Under the pieces are notes generated by a model, which made no database searches, was not told the DNA's origin, and saw only the letters and a list, made by a program, of their open reading frames with translations. A stretch of DNA of 64,000 nucleotides from an uncultured Paracoccaceae bacterium (GTDB lineage Bacteria > Pseudomonadota > Alphaproteobacteria > Rhodobacterales > Rhodobacteraceae): positions 50,130 through 114,129 of the forward strand of contig CANNFQ010000014.1 in NCBI GenBank assembly GCA_947503925.1, in the 5' to 3' direction. The stretch's first letter is position 1; every line of letters begins with the position of its first letter. Of this stretch, positions 9,627-19,491 are shown in pieces. The position numbers were made by a program, and so were the translations under genes.

Positions 9627-12600
9627 TCACAGCAGAATCTCGTCTGAGTCGTCGTCCTGTGGGTCTGGGCACGCGCCCGCCAGCAGTTGCGCAACCCCAG
9701 CAATGGTCGGGGCCATCAAAAGGTTGCGCAGCGGTATAATCGTACCTGTTCGGGCCTCCACCCGACCCAGCATCCGGATCGCCAGCAACGAATGGCCGCC
9801 AAGTTCAAAGAAGCTGGTGAACACATCGATCTGTTCGAGATCAAGCAGATCGGCCCAGATCGCTTCGATCAGTTTTTCTTCGGTGCTTTCAGCGGCGACA
9901 GTGACCTGCGGCGGTTTGGTGGACATCTGCGACAATGCGACCCTGTCTATCTTGCATGCGGGTGTCTTCGGCATCGTTTCCAACCCCGTGATCCGAGCTG
10001 GGACCATGTAGGCGGGTAGATCGGCCGCCAGATCAGCCCGCATCTCGGCGATTTGCTCCGCTTTTGGTACGGGCCGTACAAAGGCGTTCAGTGTGGTGCC
10101 ATCAGTGCTGGCAACCGCCACCGCCTCGGTCACCTCTGGGCGGGCCGCTAGCCGCATTTCGATCTCGCCCAGTTCCACCCGGTGCCCGCGGATCTTGACC
10201 TGAAAATCGGCGCGTCCAAGGATCTGCAACTGCCCGTTATGGGTCCAGCGCGCCAGATCACCGGTATCGTAAAGGCGCTGTCCCGATAGCGGATCGACAG
10301 GAAACCGCGCCGTGGTCAGATCGGGTTGGCCAAGATAGCCCACGGCTAGGTTCTCACCCGATAGAAAAAGGCGGCCTACCACCCCTGGCGGGATCGGGGT
10401 CAAAGACGCATCCAGCACATGAAAACCGTTGCCTGGAAACGCCCTGCCCACCGTAACAGGGGACCCATGCGCCATTTCCGTCGCGCTGACATAGACGGTC
10501 GCCTCCGTAGGGCCATAGTAGTTCCACAGGCGCAGCCCTGGTCCCGCCGACAATAGCCGATCTTTCAAATCCTCTGGCAAAGCATCGCCGCCGCTGTAAA
10601 GCCGTGCCGTCGCCGGGGCCTGCCATCCCGCATCGACCAGCATCTGCCATGTCGCGGGCGTGGCGTGAATGTCGGTCACCTCCAATGCCGCGAGGCTTGC
10701 TATCAGCCGTGGCGGATCGGTAACCGCAGCCTCGCCCGGCAGCGCCACGGTGGCCCCGTTTGCCAGCGCGTGCTGGATGTCGATCACATGAACATCAAAT
10801 GAAATCGCCGTCAGCAACGGGATTACTGATCCAACCTGCAACGGGGTAAGGCGAGCGGCACCGGACAGAAAACTCGACAGGTTGCGATGGGTGATCACCA
10901 CGCCTTTCGGTCGGCCAGTGGTACCTGATGTAAAGATTGCATATGCGGGCAGGTCCGGCGAAAGATCAGGCAGCGCGGCGGTGGTTACAGCGGATCGCGG
11001 CGCCTCCAGATCGATGAAATCGCCGCTCTTCAGTGATGTAGGCGTTGCGGCGTCGCCCAGCACCATCCGGGGAGTGCAATCTTCCATTATCTGGGTCAGC
11101 CGTGACTGCGGCAGCCGTGCATCCAGCGGCACGTAGGCAGCCCCGGCTTTCAGAATGGCGACGATCCCTAGCACCATGGTGAAATCGCGTCCTACCGACA
11201 GGCCGACAAAATCGCCCCGGCCAACACCGGCGGCGATAAGCTCTGCGGCGATAGCGCCGCTAGCATCATCCAGCGTGCGATAGGTCCAGCTCTGGTCCGC
11301 GTTGCGGCAGGCAATGGCATCCGGTGTCGCGGCAACCTGCCGGGCGAACCGCGTTGGAAAGCTGTCATAAGGCGCGATATCCCGCGCCGCCGCGTTCCAC
11401 TCATTCAGCCGTGTCATCATATCGCCCGACGCGACCGGCAAGCAGCCCACCAGCGTGTCCGGGTCCTGCAAAGCCGCCTCCAGAAGCGTTACATAGCTGT
11501 CCGAAAAACCGGCTATAGTTTCGGCATCAAACAGGTTGGCGGCGTAACCGAAGTCCAGCGTCAGGCCCGCCGCATCCGGTTGCGCATGGACTTCCAGTTC
11601 GAAATTTACGGTGTTGCGTTGCACCAGGTGTGGGCGCGCCACGCATCCAGGAATGGTGAGCCGGTCCGCCTCGGGTTCGCCAAGGGTAAACAGGATCTGC
11701 AACAGTGGCGGGAAGGCCTGGTCACGCTGCGCTGACACCGTGTTGATGATCCGGTCGAGTGGCACATCCTGATGCGCCAGATCATTCTTCAGCCCGGCAT
11801 CTGCTTGTTTGACAAAGCGATCAAATCCCAGCTTTGGGTCGATATCCGTCTTCACCGGCAGCGTATTGACAAAAAGGCCGATGATCCTGTCAAAGGCCGG
11901 CTTGTCACGCCCGGATACCGGCGTGCCGATCACAGCGTGATCGCGCCCACTCCAGCGGGCGACAACGACGGCCAGAACCGCATGCAACAAAGAAAACCGG
12001 GTCACGCCCTGCTGACGGCTAAAATCATCCAACCGGGCCAGCGTGGCAGCGTTGATGCGCGCGGTCATGCTCTGCGCGTGATATGGGTCGTTGGGACGAC
12101 GGGGCCGGTCAGCAGGCAGCGCATTTAGCATCTCCACACCTGACAGTCGTTCTTGCCAATAGGCGGACCCGATCGCGTCTTTATCATGCTGCCAACGGGC
12201 GATATCGGCTATCTGGTAAGGCGGCTGCGCCACATCCTTGCCCGCCATCGCTGCCGATAACTCATCTAGGAACAGGTGGTAGGACCAGCCGTCGAACGCG
12301 ATGTGATGAAATACCAGCGACAGGCGCGCACGGTCAGCGCCCCGGGTGATCAGGGTCGCCCGCAGCGGTAACTCCGCTGCCAGATCAAACGGCGCCGCAG
12401 ACAGATCCGCCACATCAGCATCGGCAGCAGCGTCATCATCGGCCGCGATCCGACTGAGGCAGAACGCATCAGCCGCACCCGGCACCTGGACGATATCCTC
12501 GCCTGCGCGCCGGTAGGTGGATCGCAATACTGCATGACGTTGCACAATCGCCCGCAACGCATGTTCCAGCTGGTCCGGGTCAATTGATCCCTCAAGATCA

Positions 12601-12896
12601 AAGCTAAAGGCCATGTTGTAGTGGCTCGCCCCTCTGTCAGCCGCCTGCAGGAAGTACATGCGCTGTTGGCCGGGGGTCAGCGGCGCGGGGCAATCATCCA
12701 GTGTTGGATCACGATCCGGCAAAGTTTGCTGCCGGCCCGCCAGAAATGCGATTAACTCTGCTTTGTTGGCCTTCAGTTGCGCTTTCAGCTCATTCGATAG
12801 CGGCACGCCACGAGCCTGAAACTTCAACGCGTCACCCTCCAGATACAGTGTGACGCCCTGTGCACGGGCTTCCTCGATCAAGGAAATGACGCTCAC
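9627..12896 (-). CDS. NRPS, TubC_N-like docking domain-C-A-T
   Basis: N-term MSVISLIEEARAQGVTLYLEGDALKFQARGVPLSNELKAQLKANKAELIAFLA; C HHIAFDGWS; A FTSGTTGRPKG, NYYGPTE; PCP FFELGGHSLLAIRML; acidic C-terminus DDDSDEILL. Confidence 0.93.
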   Translation of the reverse strand: MSVISLIEEARAQGVTLYLEGDALKFQARGVPLSNELKAQLKANKAELIAFLAGRQQTLPDRDPTLDDCPAPLTPGQQRMYFLQAADRGASHYNMAFSFDLEGSIDPDQLEHALRAIVQRHAVLRSTYRRAGEDIVQVPGAADAFCLSRIAADDDAAADADVADLSAAPFDLAAELPLRATLITRGADRARLSLVFHHIAFDGWSYHLFLDELSAAMAGKDVAQPPYQIADIARWQHDKDAIGSAYWQERLSGVEMLNALPADRPRRPNDPYHAQSMTARINAATLARLDDFSRQQGVTRFSLLHAVLAVVVARWSGRDHAVIGTPVSGRDKPAFDRIIGLFVNTLPVKTDIDPKLGFDRFVKQADAGLKNDLAHQDVPLDRIINTVSAQRDQAFPPLLQILFTLGEPEADRLTIPGCVARPHLVQRNTVNFELEVHAQPDAAGLTLDFGYAANLFDAETIAGFSDSYVTLLEAALQDPDTLVGCLPVASGDMMTRLNEWNAAARDIAPYDSFPTRFARQVAATPDAIACRNADQSWTYRTLDDASGAIAAELIAAGVGRGDFVGLSVGRDFTMVLGIVAILKAGAAYVPLDARLPQSRLTQIMEDCTPRMVLGDAATPTSLKSGDFIDLEAPRSAVTTAALPDLSPDLPAYAIFTSGTTGRPKGVVITHRNLSSFLSGAARLTPLQVGSVIPLLTAISFDVHVIDIQHALANGATVALPGEAAVTDPPRLIASLAALEVTDIHATPATWQMLVDAGWQAPATARLYSGGDALPEDLKDRLLSAGPGLRLWNYYGPTEATVYVSATEMAHGSPVTVGRAFPGNGFHVLDASLTPIPPGVVGRLFLSGENLAVGYLGQPDLTTARFPVDPLSGQRLYDTGDLARWTHNGQLQILGRADFQVKIRGHRVELGEIEMRLAARPEVTEAVAVASTDGTTLNAFVRPVPKAEQIAEMRADLAADLPAYMVPARITGLETMPKTPACKIDRVALSQMSTKPPQVTVAAESTEEKLIEAIWADLLDLEQIDVFTSFFELGGHSLLAIRMLGRVEARTGTIIPLRNLLMAPTIAGVAQLLAGACPDPQDDDSDEILL

Positions 12897-15800
12897 AACT
12901 CGCCCTCTTCCACCACATTCGTCGAAACCGGTTGCGGCGCGGCAAGCCTGACCAGCGTATCGATTAGACGCGCCAGATCCCGCACCGTGTAATTGTCAAA
13001 GAAATCCTCAAGCTTCAGCGCCACACCATATTCCGCCGACAACCGGCTGAGGATCTTGATCGCCAGCAGCGAATGCCCGCCAATAGAAAAGAAACTGTCG
13101 GTGGCTGAAATGTCGCCCCGTTCCAGAAAGGTCGACCAAATCGCGGCCACCTGTATTTCTGTTGCACTTTCGGGGGCAGTTTGACCTGCTGATACCGCCA
13201 CAAGCCCCGGTAAGTCGACCCGATCGACCTTGCCCTGCGCGGTGAGGGAGAACGCATCGCGCACCAGAACCGCATTCGGGCGCATGAAAGGCGGCAGGGC
13301 CTTGCGCAGAGCGCCAGTCAATTGCCGCCCCAACCGCTGCGGCTTCAGCTCACCCGCCGCGATCAGCGCCTGCATCTCGCCCGTGGGAACGACATAGCCC
13401 AGCAACTGCCCGCCCTTCACGGCGGCAGCGGCCTGCGACACGCGCGCGTCAGCCATCAGCAGACGGGTGAGTTCGTTGAGGTTCACTCGGAAGCCCCGGA
13501 TCTTCACCTCGTCATCGCGCCGACCCAAAAACAGCAACTGACCATCCAATGACCAGCGCGCGAAATCGCCCGTCCAGTAATAGCGTTCTGTCGGATCCAA
13601 CCCAAAATGGACGCCCGAGACGAACCGCTCTGCCGTCAGTTCCGTTTGGCCAAGATACCCTTTGGCAACCCCCGCACCACCGATCACCAACTCGCCTTCG
13701 ACCCCGGCAGGGCATAGCCTGCCGACAGCGTCGACGACCAGTGCGGTGACATTCGGAACCGGACGCCCGATGGGTGGCGCGTCCGGATGATCTTCGGTCA
13801 GTTCAAAACAGACCGCATCCACGGTCGTTTCAGTCGGCCCGTACATGTTGAACAGGCGCAAGCCGGGCACCTTTGGCCGGGCGACAGGGCCCAGCCGATC
13901 ACCGCCGGTCAGCAGGGTCCGCAGGCTACCGGGCCAGTTCACAGGATGTCCCTGTGCGGCCTCGAACAGGCCTGTGGACAGGCAGGCATGGGTGATTCCG
14001 TGATCCCGCAGCGTGCTTTCCAATTGGCCCAGATCATTGCGCCGATCATCATCGATGCTGACAACACGGCCGCCGGCCAGCAGCACGGGCCAGACCTCTG
14101 CGATATGCGCGTCAAAAGCGGGATGGGCGATGCTGGCACCAACTGTCATGGGCGACAGGTCGAACAGTGACCGGTGTATGTGGCACAGATTCAGCAGGCT
14201 TGCATGGGTCACTTCCACGCCTTTTGGCAGCCCGGTCGACCCGGAAGTGAACACAATATAAGCGCGGTCAGGGTCGCAGGCAGCGTCTGCATTCCCCGGC
14301 ACCGGTTGCAGATCCAGATCAGATCTGAGGATCAGCACCGGGCATGCCACCTCCAGCAGATAGGCCCGTCGCTCCGCCGGCAATTCGCGGTCAAGCACAA
14401 GCGCCGTGCCACCCGCCATCCAGATCGCCAGATAACCGACGTTCAGCGCATTACCGCGCGGCAAATCCAGCGCGACGCAAGCCCCGGCCTGCAAACCGGC
14501 ATCCGACATGTTTTGCGCCAGCGCGCTGGCCTGCTCGACCAGCGTCTCGTAGGTCAAATCGCCGGTGCCATCGGACAGGGCGATGGCGTCTGGCTGGATT
14601 TCGGCATGAGTTGCAATCTTGGAAACAAGCGGTGCTTCATCTATTTCGAGCCTTGGGCCACAGGCCCACTCCCGCAGAGTCGCGATCTGTTCGGCCGCCA
14701 GAACCGGAGCCTCCGCCACTGGGCGATCAAGGTTGGCGAAACCACCCAGAAACAACTGCCGGAAATTCTCAAGAAACAACTGAATCTCGGCTGCATCATA
14801 GATGTCGGATCGGTATTCCCATAAAAAATGCACTTCATCACCGCCACGGAACCGATCCCGGCGTGGAATGACCAGACAATCGAGGTCGAATTTTGACGTG
14901 GCCGACTCCACCGTCTCATCCTTGGTCCAGGTCAGCCCCTGTGGCGTGTCAGCGGTCAATGGTGTGTCGTGAAAACCCAGCAGCACATTGAAAAACGGGT
15001 TGCTGCCGCTGCGGGTAGGGTTCAACTCTTCCACAAGTTTAGCGAAGGGATAACGCTCGTTAGATTGCGCGTCCTGAACTGACTGCTGCACGGCGGTCAG
15101 ATAGTCGCGCATTGCCTGACCGCCGTCCAATTTCTGACGCAGGACAACGGTGTTGACCATCATTCCCAGCACATCCTGACCGTTGGGCCAGCCGCGGTTG
15201 GCAAAGGCCGATCCGATGGTCAGATCGTCCTGACCGGAATGGCGCGACAGGCACAGAAAGAGGATGGCCGAAGTATATGCAAATGTCGTAATTCCCAGAC
15301 TACGACAGCCCCCCACGATGTTTTCCCATTCGGCGGCAGAAAAGACCTGCCGCTCGGCGGCGCCCTCAAACCCGATCCGGGTGGACTTTTTGCCGAATAA
15401 TGTCACTCCGTCAGGGCAATCCGCCAGTTGGTCGCACCAATAGGCCAGTTGGCGGTCGGCCTCTGACGAGGTCAGAAAATCTGCCTGCCGTTCCGCGAAA
15501 TTCAGATATTGCGGTACGTTCCTTGGGTCATGGGCAAAATCATCATCGACCCGCGCCCGGTAGGACCGCACCAGATCATCGGTAAAGACATTGCCACCCC
15601 AGCCGTCATGAATGATGTGATGTTCCTGATGCAGCAGGACATGCAGATCGTCGGCAAAAGTGACCAGCGCAAACCGGGCCGGCGGACGTTTTGCCAAATC
15701 GGCAATATCGGGCAGTTGCTGTCGAAACGTGGCGGAAAGGACCTCATCGCGCTGCTCTGGCGCGACTGACCGGCGATCCAGCACCGGTAGGGTGAACTGC

Positions 15801-17731
15801 ACCTCGGCCAGAACGCACTGATAGGGTCGACCATCGGTCTCGCCGAAGACTGTTCGATAGATCTCGTGACGGGCGAACACATCATTCAGCGCAGCCTCCA
15901 TCAGAGTGGGGTCAAAGTCGCCGTGAAACCAGATCGAGGCCTCCGCCAGATAGGCCTTACTGGCGGGGTGGCTTTGATGGAGGAACCAGATGGCCTCTTG
16001 CTGCGGGGTTAGCGGATATTGCTGACCCGGCGTTGCGGCGGTGGCGGTGATCGGCGCTTCGCCTTCCACAGCAGCGGCAATCAGAGTACGAAGATGGCCC
16101 AGCGTCGGCTGCGCCTGAAATGCGGCCAGCGGGATCGTGACATGAAATTCCTCAGCCACTGCATGCAACAGGCGCAGCACTGCAATCGAATTGCCACCAC
16201 TGGCAAAAAAGTTATTTGCCTCCTGTGGCGCACGCCCATCCGTCTGCTCTGAAAAGAGCGTTGCCAGACGATCACTGGCAACTTCGTCCTGCGTCAGCAA
16301 GGCCAGCAGTGCCTTCCGGTCGATCTTGTCATTGGCATTGATCGGCAGCATCGGCAACACTATGACATGGGCAGGTACATAGTAGTCAGGCAGGCCAGTC
16401 TTCACGTTGTGAAGAATGACAGTTGCCATCTGACCCGGGTCTGCATCGCTTGCTGCAAAAAGGTAAAGTCGCTTGTCCCCGTTACTGGCTTGTCGCACGA
16501 GTGAACAAACCTGAGTCACCTCCGGCGTCGCGGCGGCAACCCTGTCCAGCTGCGAAAGGTCAACGCGATTGCCCCGCACTTTCAGCTGCGCATCCTTGCG
16601 TCCGGCAAAAATAAGATGGCCACCCGAATCCCGTTGCGCCCAGTCGCCGGTTCGGAACCACCGCACCCCGTCCGTGTCAGTGTGAAAGGCGGCATTGCTG
16701 CGCACCGGATCGTCGTGGTAGCCCGGCGACACCTGATCGCCACCTACCCAGATTTCACCGTAATCGGCATCATGGTCGTTCTCGTCACAGACCCTTAGGG
16801 CGAGGCAATCCAGCACATCGCCAATCGACACTGGCGCATCCGGCGTGATCCTGGTCAGACTGGTGCAGACCGTGCATTCCGAAGGGCCGTATCCATTGAA
16901 TGTGGGATAGCGGCCCGCCCAGTCGCGCAACACCTCTTCCGGACAAACATCGCCCGCGACAACAACCGCCTCCAGCGCATAATCATCGCGCAGCGGCAAG
17001 AGCGACATCAGGGCTGATGGCAGCACCACATGCGTGATCCCGTTGGCTGCGATATACTCGCCAAGTAACCTCGGGTCCTCTCGGTCGTGGTCGGGAACCA
17101 CAAACAGCGTTGCGCCATTGGCCAAAGCAGCGATCCACTCGAATGTGGCGGAATCAAATGCGGGCGCGGCGAAATGCAGGACACGCGACCCTGCCGTTAT
17201 GCCCAGACGCTTTGACACCGCATCGACCACACGCAGCATTGCATTGCGGGCGATCTGTACGCCTTTCGGGTGGCCGGTGGACCCGGACGTATAAAGTTGA
17301 AACTCGATGTCACCCTGGGCGGCGGCAGGTTGGCCCGCATCGGCATCCTGCGACATCGTTTCGAAGACCAGCGTTGCGGCAGCATTGTCGGCCAACGCGG
17401 CACATTTTGTCGCCGAGCCGATCAGCAGACCCCGCCCACCATCGCGCAGCAATGCCGTGTTATGTAATGTCGGATGCGCTGGGTCGAGCGGGATGCAGCA
17501 TCGCCCTGCCATCAGTACCGCACAGAATGCCACCACCATCTGGGTAGAGCGGTTCAGGCAGACATAGACCGGCAAGTCCGGATCATCTGTCGCCGCGTCG
17601 ATGCGTGCCTGCAATGCCGCCGCGGCGTTCCAGAAATCATCATAGCACAGTGCGGTCTGGCCATCGTCGACCGCCAGTGTTTGCATCTTGTCGGATACCT
17701 GTGCCGCGACACGTGCAACTGTCTCAAACAT
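12893..17731 (-). CDS. NRPS, A-T-C-A-T (initiating, no N-terminal C domain)
   Basis: 1612 aa; begins directly with an A domain (YTSGSTGHPKG, NGYGPSE), PCP FFASGGNSIAVLRLL, C HHIIHDGWG, A FTSGSTGLPKG/NMYGPTE, PCP FFSIGGHSLLAIKIL; ends ...VVEEGEL. Confidence 0.93.
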   Translation of the reverse strand: MFETVARVAAQVSDKMQTLAVDDGQTALCYDDFWNAAAALQARIDAATDDPDLPVYVCLNRSTQMVVAFCAVLMAGRCCIPLDPAHPTLHNTALLRDGGRGLLIGSATKCAALADNAAATLVFETMSQDADAGQPAAAQGDIEFQLYTSGSTGHPKGVQIARNAMLRVVDAVSKRLGITAGSRVLHFAAPAFDSATFEWIAALANGATLFVVPDHDREDPRLLGEYIAANGITHVVLPSALMSLLPLRDDYALEAVVVAGDVCPEEVLRDWAGRYPTFNGYGPSECTVCTSLTRITPDAPVSIGDVLDCLALRVCDENDHDADYGEIWVGGDQVSPGYHDDPVRSNAAFHTDTDGVRWFRTGDWAQRDSGGHLIFAGRKDAQLKVRGNRVDLSQLDRVAAATPEVTQVCSLVRQASNGDKRLYLFAASDADPGQMATVILHNVKTGLPDYYVPAHVIVLPMLPINANDKIDRKALLALLTQDEVASDRLATLFSEQTDGRAPQEANNFFASGGNSIAVLRLLHAVAEEFHVTIPLAAFQAQPTLGHLRTLIAAAVEGEAPITATAATPGQQYPLTPQQEAIWFLHQSHPASKAYLAEASIWFHGDFDPTLMEAALNDVFARHEIYRTVFGETDGRPYQCVLAEVQFTLPVLDRRSVAPEQRDEVLSATFRQQLPDIADLAKRPPARFALVTFADDLHVLLHQEHHIIHDGWGGNVFTDDLVRSYRARVDDDFAHDPRNVPQYLNFAERQADFLTSSEADRQLAYWCDQLADCPDGVTLFGKKSTRIGFEGAAERQVFSAAEWENIVGGCRSLGITTFAYTSAILFLCLSRHSGQDDLTIGSAFANRGWPNGQDVLGMMVNTVVLRQKLDGGQAMRDYLTAVQQSVQDAQSNERYPFAKLVEELNPTRSGSNPFFNVLLGFHDTPLTADTPQGLTWTKDETVESATSKFDLDCLVIPRRDRFRGGDEVHFLWEYRSDIYDAAEIQLFLENFRQLFLGGFANLDRPVAEAPVLAAEQIATLREWACGPRLEIDEAPLVSKIATHAEIQPDAIALSDGTGDLTYETLVEQASALAQNMSDAGLQAGACVALDLPRGNALNVGYLAIWMAGGTALVLDRELPAERRAYLLEVACPVLILRSDLDLQPVPGNADAACDPDRAYIVFTSGSTGLPKGVEVTHASLLNLCHIHRSLFDLSPMTVGASIAHPAFDAHIAEVWPVLLAGGRVVSIDDDRRNDLGQLESTLRDHGITHACLSTGLFEAAQGHPVNWPGSLRTLLTGGDRLGPVARPKVPGLRLFNMYGPTETTVDAVCFELTEDHPDAPPIGRPVPNVTALVVDAVGRLCPAGVEGELVIGGAGVAKGYLGQTELTAERFVSGVHFGLDPTERYYWTGDFARWSLDGQLLFLGRRDDEVKIRGFRVNLNELTRLLMADARVSQAAAAVKGGQLLGYVVPTGEMQALIAAGELKPQRLGRQLTGALRKALPPFMRPNAVLVRDAFSLTAQGKVDRVDLPGLVAVSAGQTAPESATEIQVAAIWSTFLERGDISATDSFFSIGGHSLLAIKILSRLSAEYGVALKLEDFFDNYTVRDLARLIDTLVRLAAPQPVSTNVVEEGEL

Positions 17732-17808
17732 TTTCGTTCTCCCTACGTCCTGGCTTTATTTTTGTTGCCTGTGGCAATCGCCAGTTTGTTTCATGCTCCG
17801 GGTTCAGG

Positions 17809-17828
17809 CCGTGCAGGATCCTGCACGT
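17809..17828. promoter_or_regulatory. lux-box-like palindrome upstream of the first NRPS gene
   Basis: CCGTGCAGGATCCTGCACGT; perfect 16-bp palindrome GTGCAGGATCCTGCAC at 17811..17826, about 80 bp upstream of the ATG at 17731. Confidence 0.5.
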
Positions 17829-17890
17829 CGCATTGCACGGCAGGTCATCGTTCTGCATCTGATATGGCAGGGCGGGGCAGAAGAATGAGG

Positions 17891-19264
17891 CTATTCCCCA
17901 TCAATCCGGATGACGCCAACCGCCGCGCCGTTATGTGCATTGACCACCGCATCGTCAGTCATTGACGCTCGGGCAAACCCGCCTCCATATTGATCGCCGT
18001 TGCAAAAGATGCCCAGTACCGGTGCTGTATCAAACGCCACGAATTCACCCTGCGGCGACATCGCCACCAGTGTCACGGGCACGCCCGTGACACGTTGCTG
18101 AGCGACGTAGGCGGTTTCGCCCGATATTGCGGCATTCAGCAGGTCTGTCCAGGCCGCATCGGACATGGACCAGCCGCAATGCACATCCTGCCCACCATAG
18201 CCGTTTGCGGCCTTGAGTACGGTTTGCTGGCGCTGGCGCCGCGCCACTGCGTCACGTGTTTGGGACGAGACAGGCATGGTCCAGGGCAAAAGGCCATCGA
18301 CAATTGCCGCGTCGGAGGTAGGTAACGCACCTTCGGCGCTGGCCTGTGACGCGAGGGCGAGCGTCGCCTTGTTCATCAGCAAATCGATCTGCACCGGGTT
18401 GACCGAGACGAAATCACCAGCAGACACGGCATCAAGATAGGCGACATAGCGGGATGGGTGCCGCAGGCACTCGCGCAGTGTGAACAGCTCGAAAACAGCA
18501 GACGGGGTGCTGTCACCGGTCAGTAAGGCGCTTGCCGGGACAATCGGCACATCCAGACCCGTCAGATGGCGCAGCGACCGGGCCGCGATCTGTGCGGAGA
18601 TCGGGCTGCGGGCCAGTTCGTCGTCATCGTCGCAGACAACCAAGCCGGACCCCAGTTTGGGGGGCAGGCGTCGGGCCAGCGTTTCGAATGGTGCAGGATG
18701 CGGTGGTACAGTCAGGCCATCGGGCGCCGCGCGGTCATAAACTTGCTGCATCTGGCGGTCATCCTGCCCAGCGGTCGCCCCACCAACGTTCAGCTCAAGC
18801 ACCCTCCAGCCCTGCGGCGTTGCAATGACGTCCCAGCGAGCAAACGGGTTTGTCGCTGGCAGTCCAGTCCGTTCCAGCACATCCGCTGCCGCGGCATGAT
18901 AACCCAACTGACGCAATAGGCCGGTGCTGTCCCGGTCCCAGTATCTGCCAAGGACATCAATCATAATCTGCCCCAGCCGGTCCAGCCTTGCAGTCTGCTT
19001 GGCCATGACGGTCTGTGGCACCGTCACCGGTGACAACAACACATGCTCATCGGGGCCGATCAGATTATCTTTCAGACCGGCGTTGCGCAGGTCTTCGGCG
19101 ACTTCATCCGCCTCCGCTTCTTCCATGAAGTAATCGGTCCAGCGAGTTTGCAGTTTATCCAGCACGACGATTTGGTCATCCAGTTCGGGAGGTGAGTTGA
19201 CAGGATTTATGACTAATGAACTTCCGGTTGTGCAAGTGGCTTTTTCGAATGAATTCGGCGGCAA
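17891..19264 (-). CDS. ATP-grasp-like ligase (resembles circularly permuted ATP-grasp / glutathionylspermidine-synthase-like proteins)
   Basis: 457 aa; LKAANGYGGQDVHCGWSMSDAAWTDLLNAAISGETAYVAQQRV resembles the nucleotide-binding segment of circularly permuted ATP-grasp proteins. Exact start codon uncertain. Confidence 0.55.
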   Translation of the reverse strand: MPPNSFEKATCTTGSSLVINPVNSPPELDDQIVVLDKLQTRWTDYFMEEAEADEVAEDLRNAGLKDNLIGPDEHVLLSPVTVPQTVMAKQTARLDRLGQIMIDVLGRYWDRDSTGLLRQLGYHAAAADVLERTGLPATNPFARWDVIATPQGWRVLELNVGGATAGQDDRQMQQVYDRAAPDGLTVPPHPAPFETLARRLPPKLGSGLVVCDDDDELARSPISAQIAARSLRHLTGLDVPIVPASALLTGDSTPSAVFELFTLRECLRHPSRYVAYLDAVSAGDFVSVNPVQIDLLMNKATLALASQASAEGALPTSDAAIVDGLLPWTMPVSSQTRDAVARRQRQQTVLKAANGYGGQDVHCGWSMSDAAWTDLLNAAISGETAYVAQQRVTGVPVTLVAMSPQGEFVAFDTAPVLGIFCNGDQYGGGFARASMTDDAVVNAHNGAAVGVIRIDGE

Positions 19265-19491
19265 GCGTGGAGGCGACCTAACAATCGCTGACCGGATCGG
19301 GATGGGATAGATGTGTCACCTGTCTTCGAATGAAAAGAGGTTGCGTCAAGACGACACTGTGAATGCTGATGTCACACTGATTGTTGAAGGCTGTTTTCTT
19401 GACCCAAAATGGTGCCATGTCGGCGCGTCCCGAGATGAATGCTTTTGTCAGACCTATGATGTGTATGCGCCTTCGCCTGTTCCGCCTGCGG

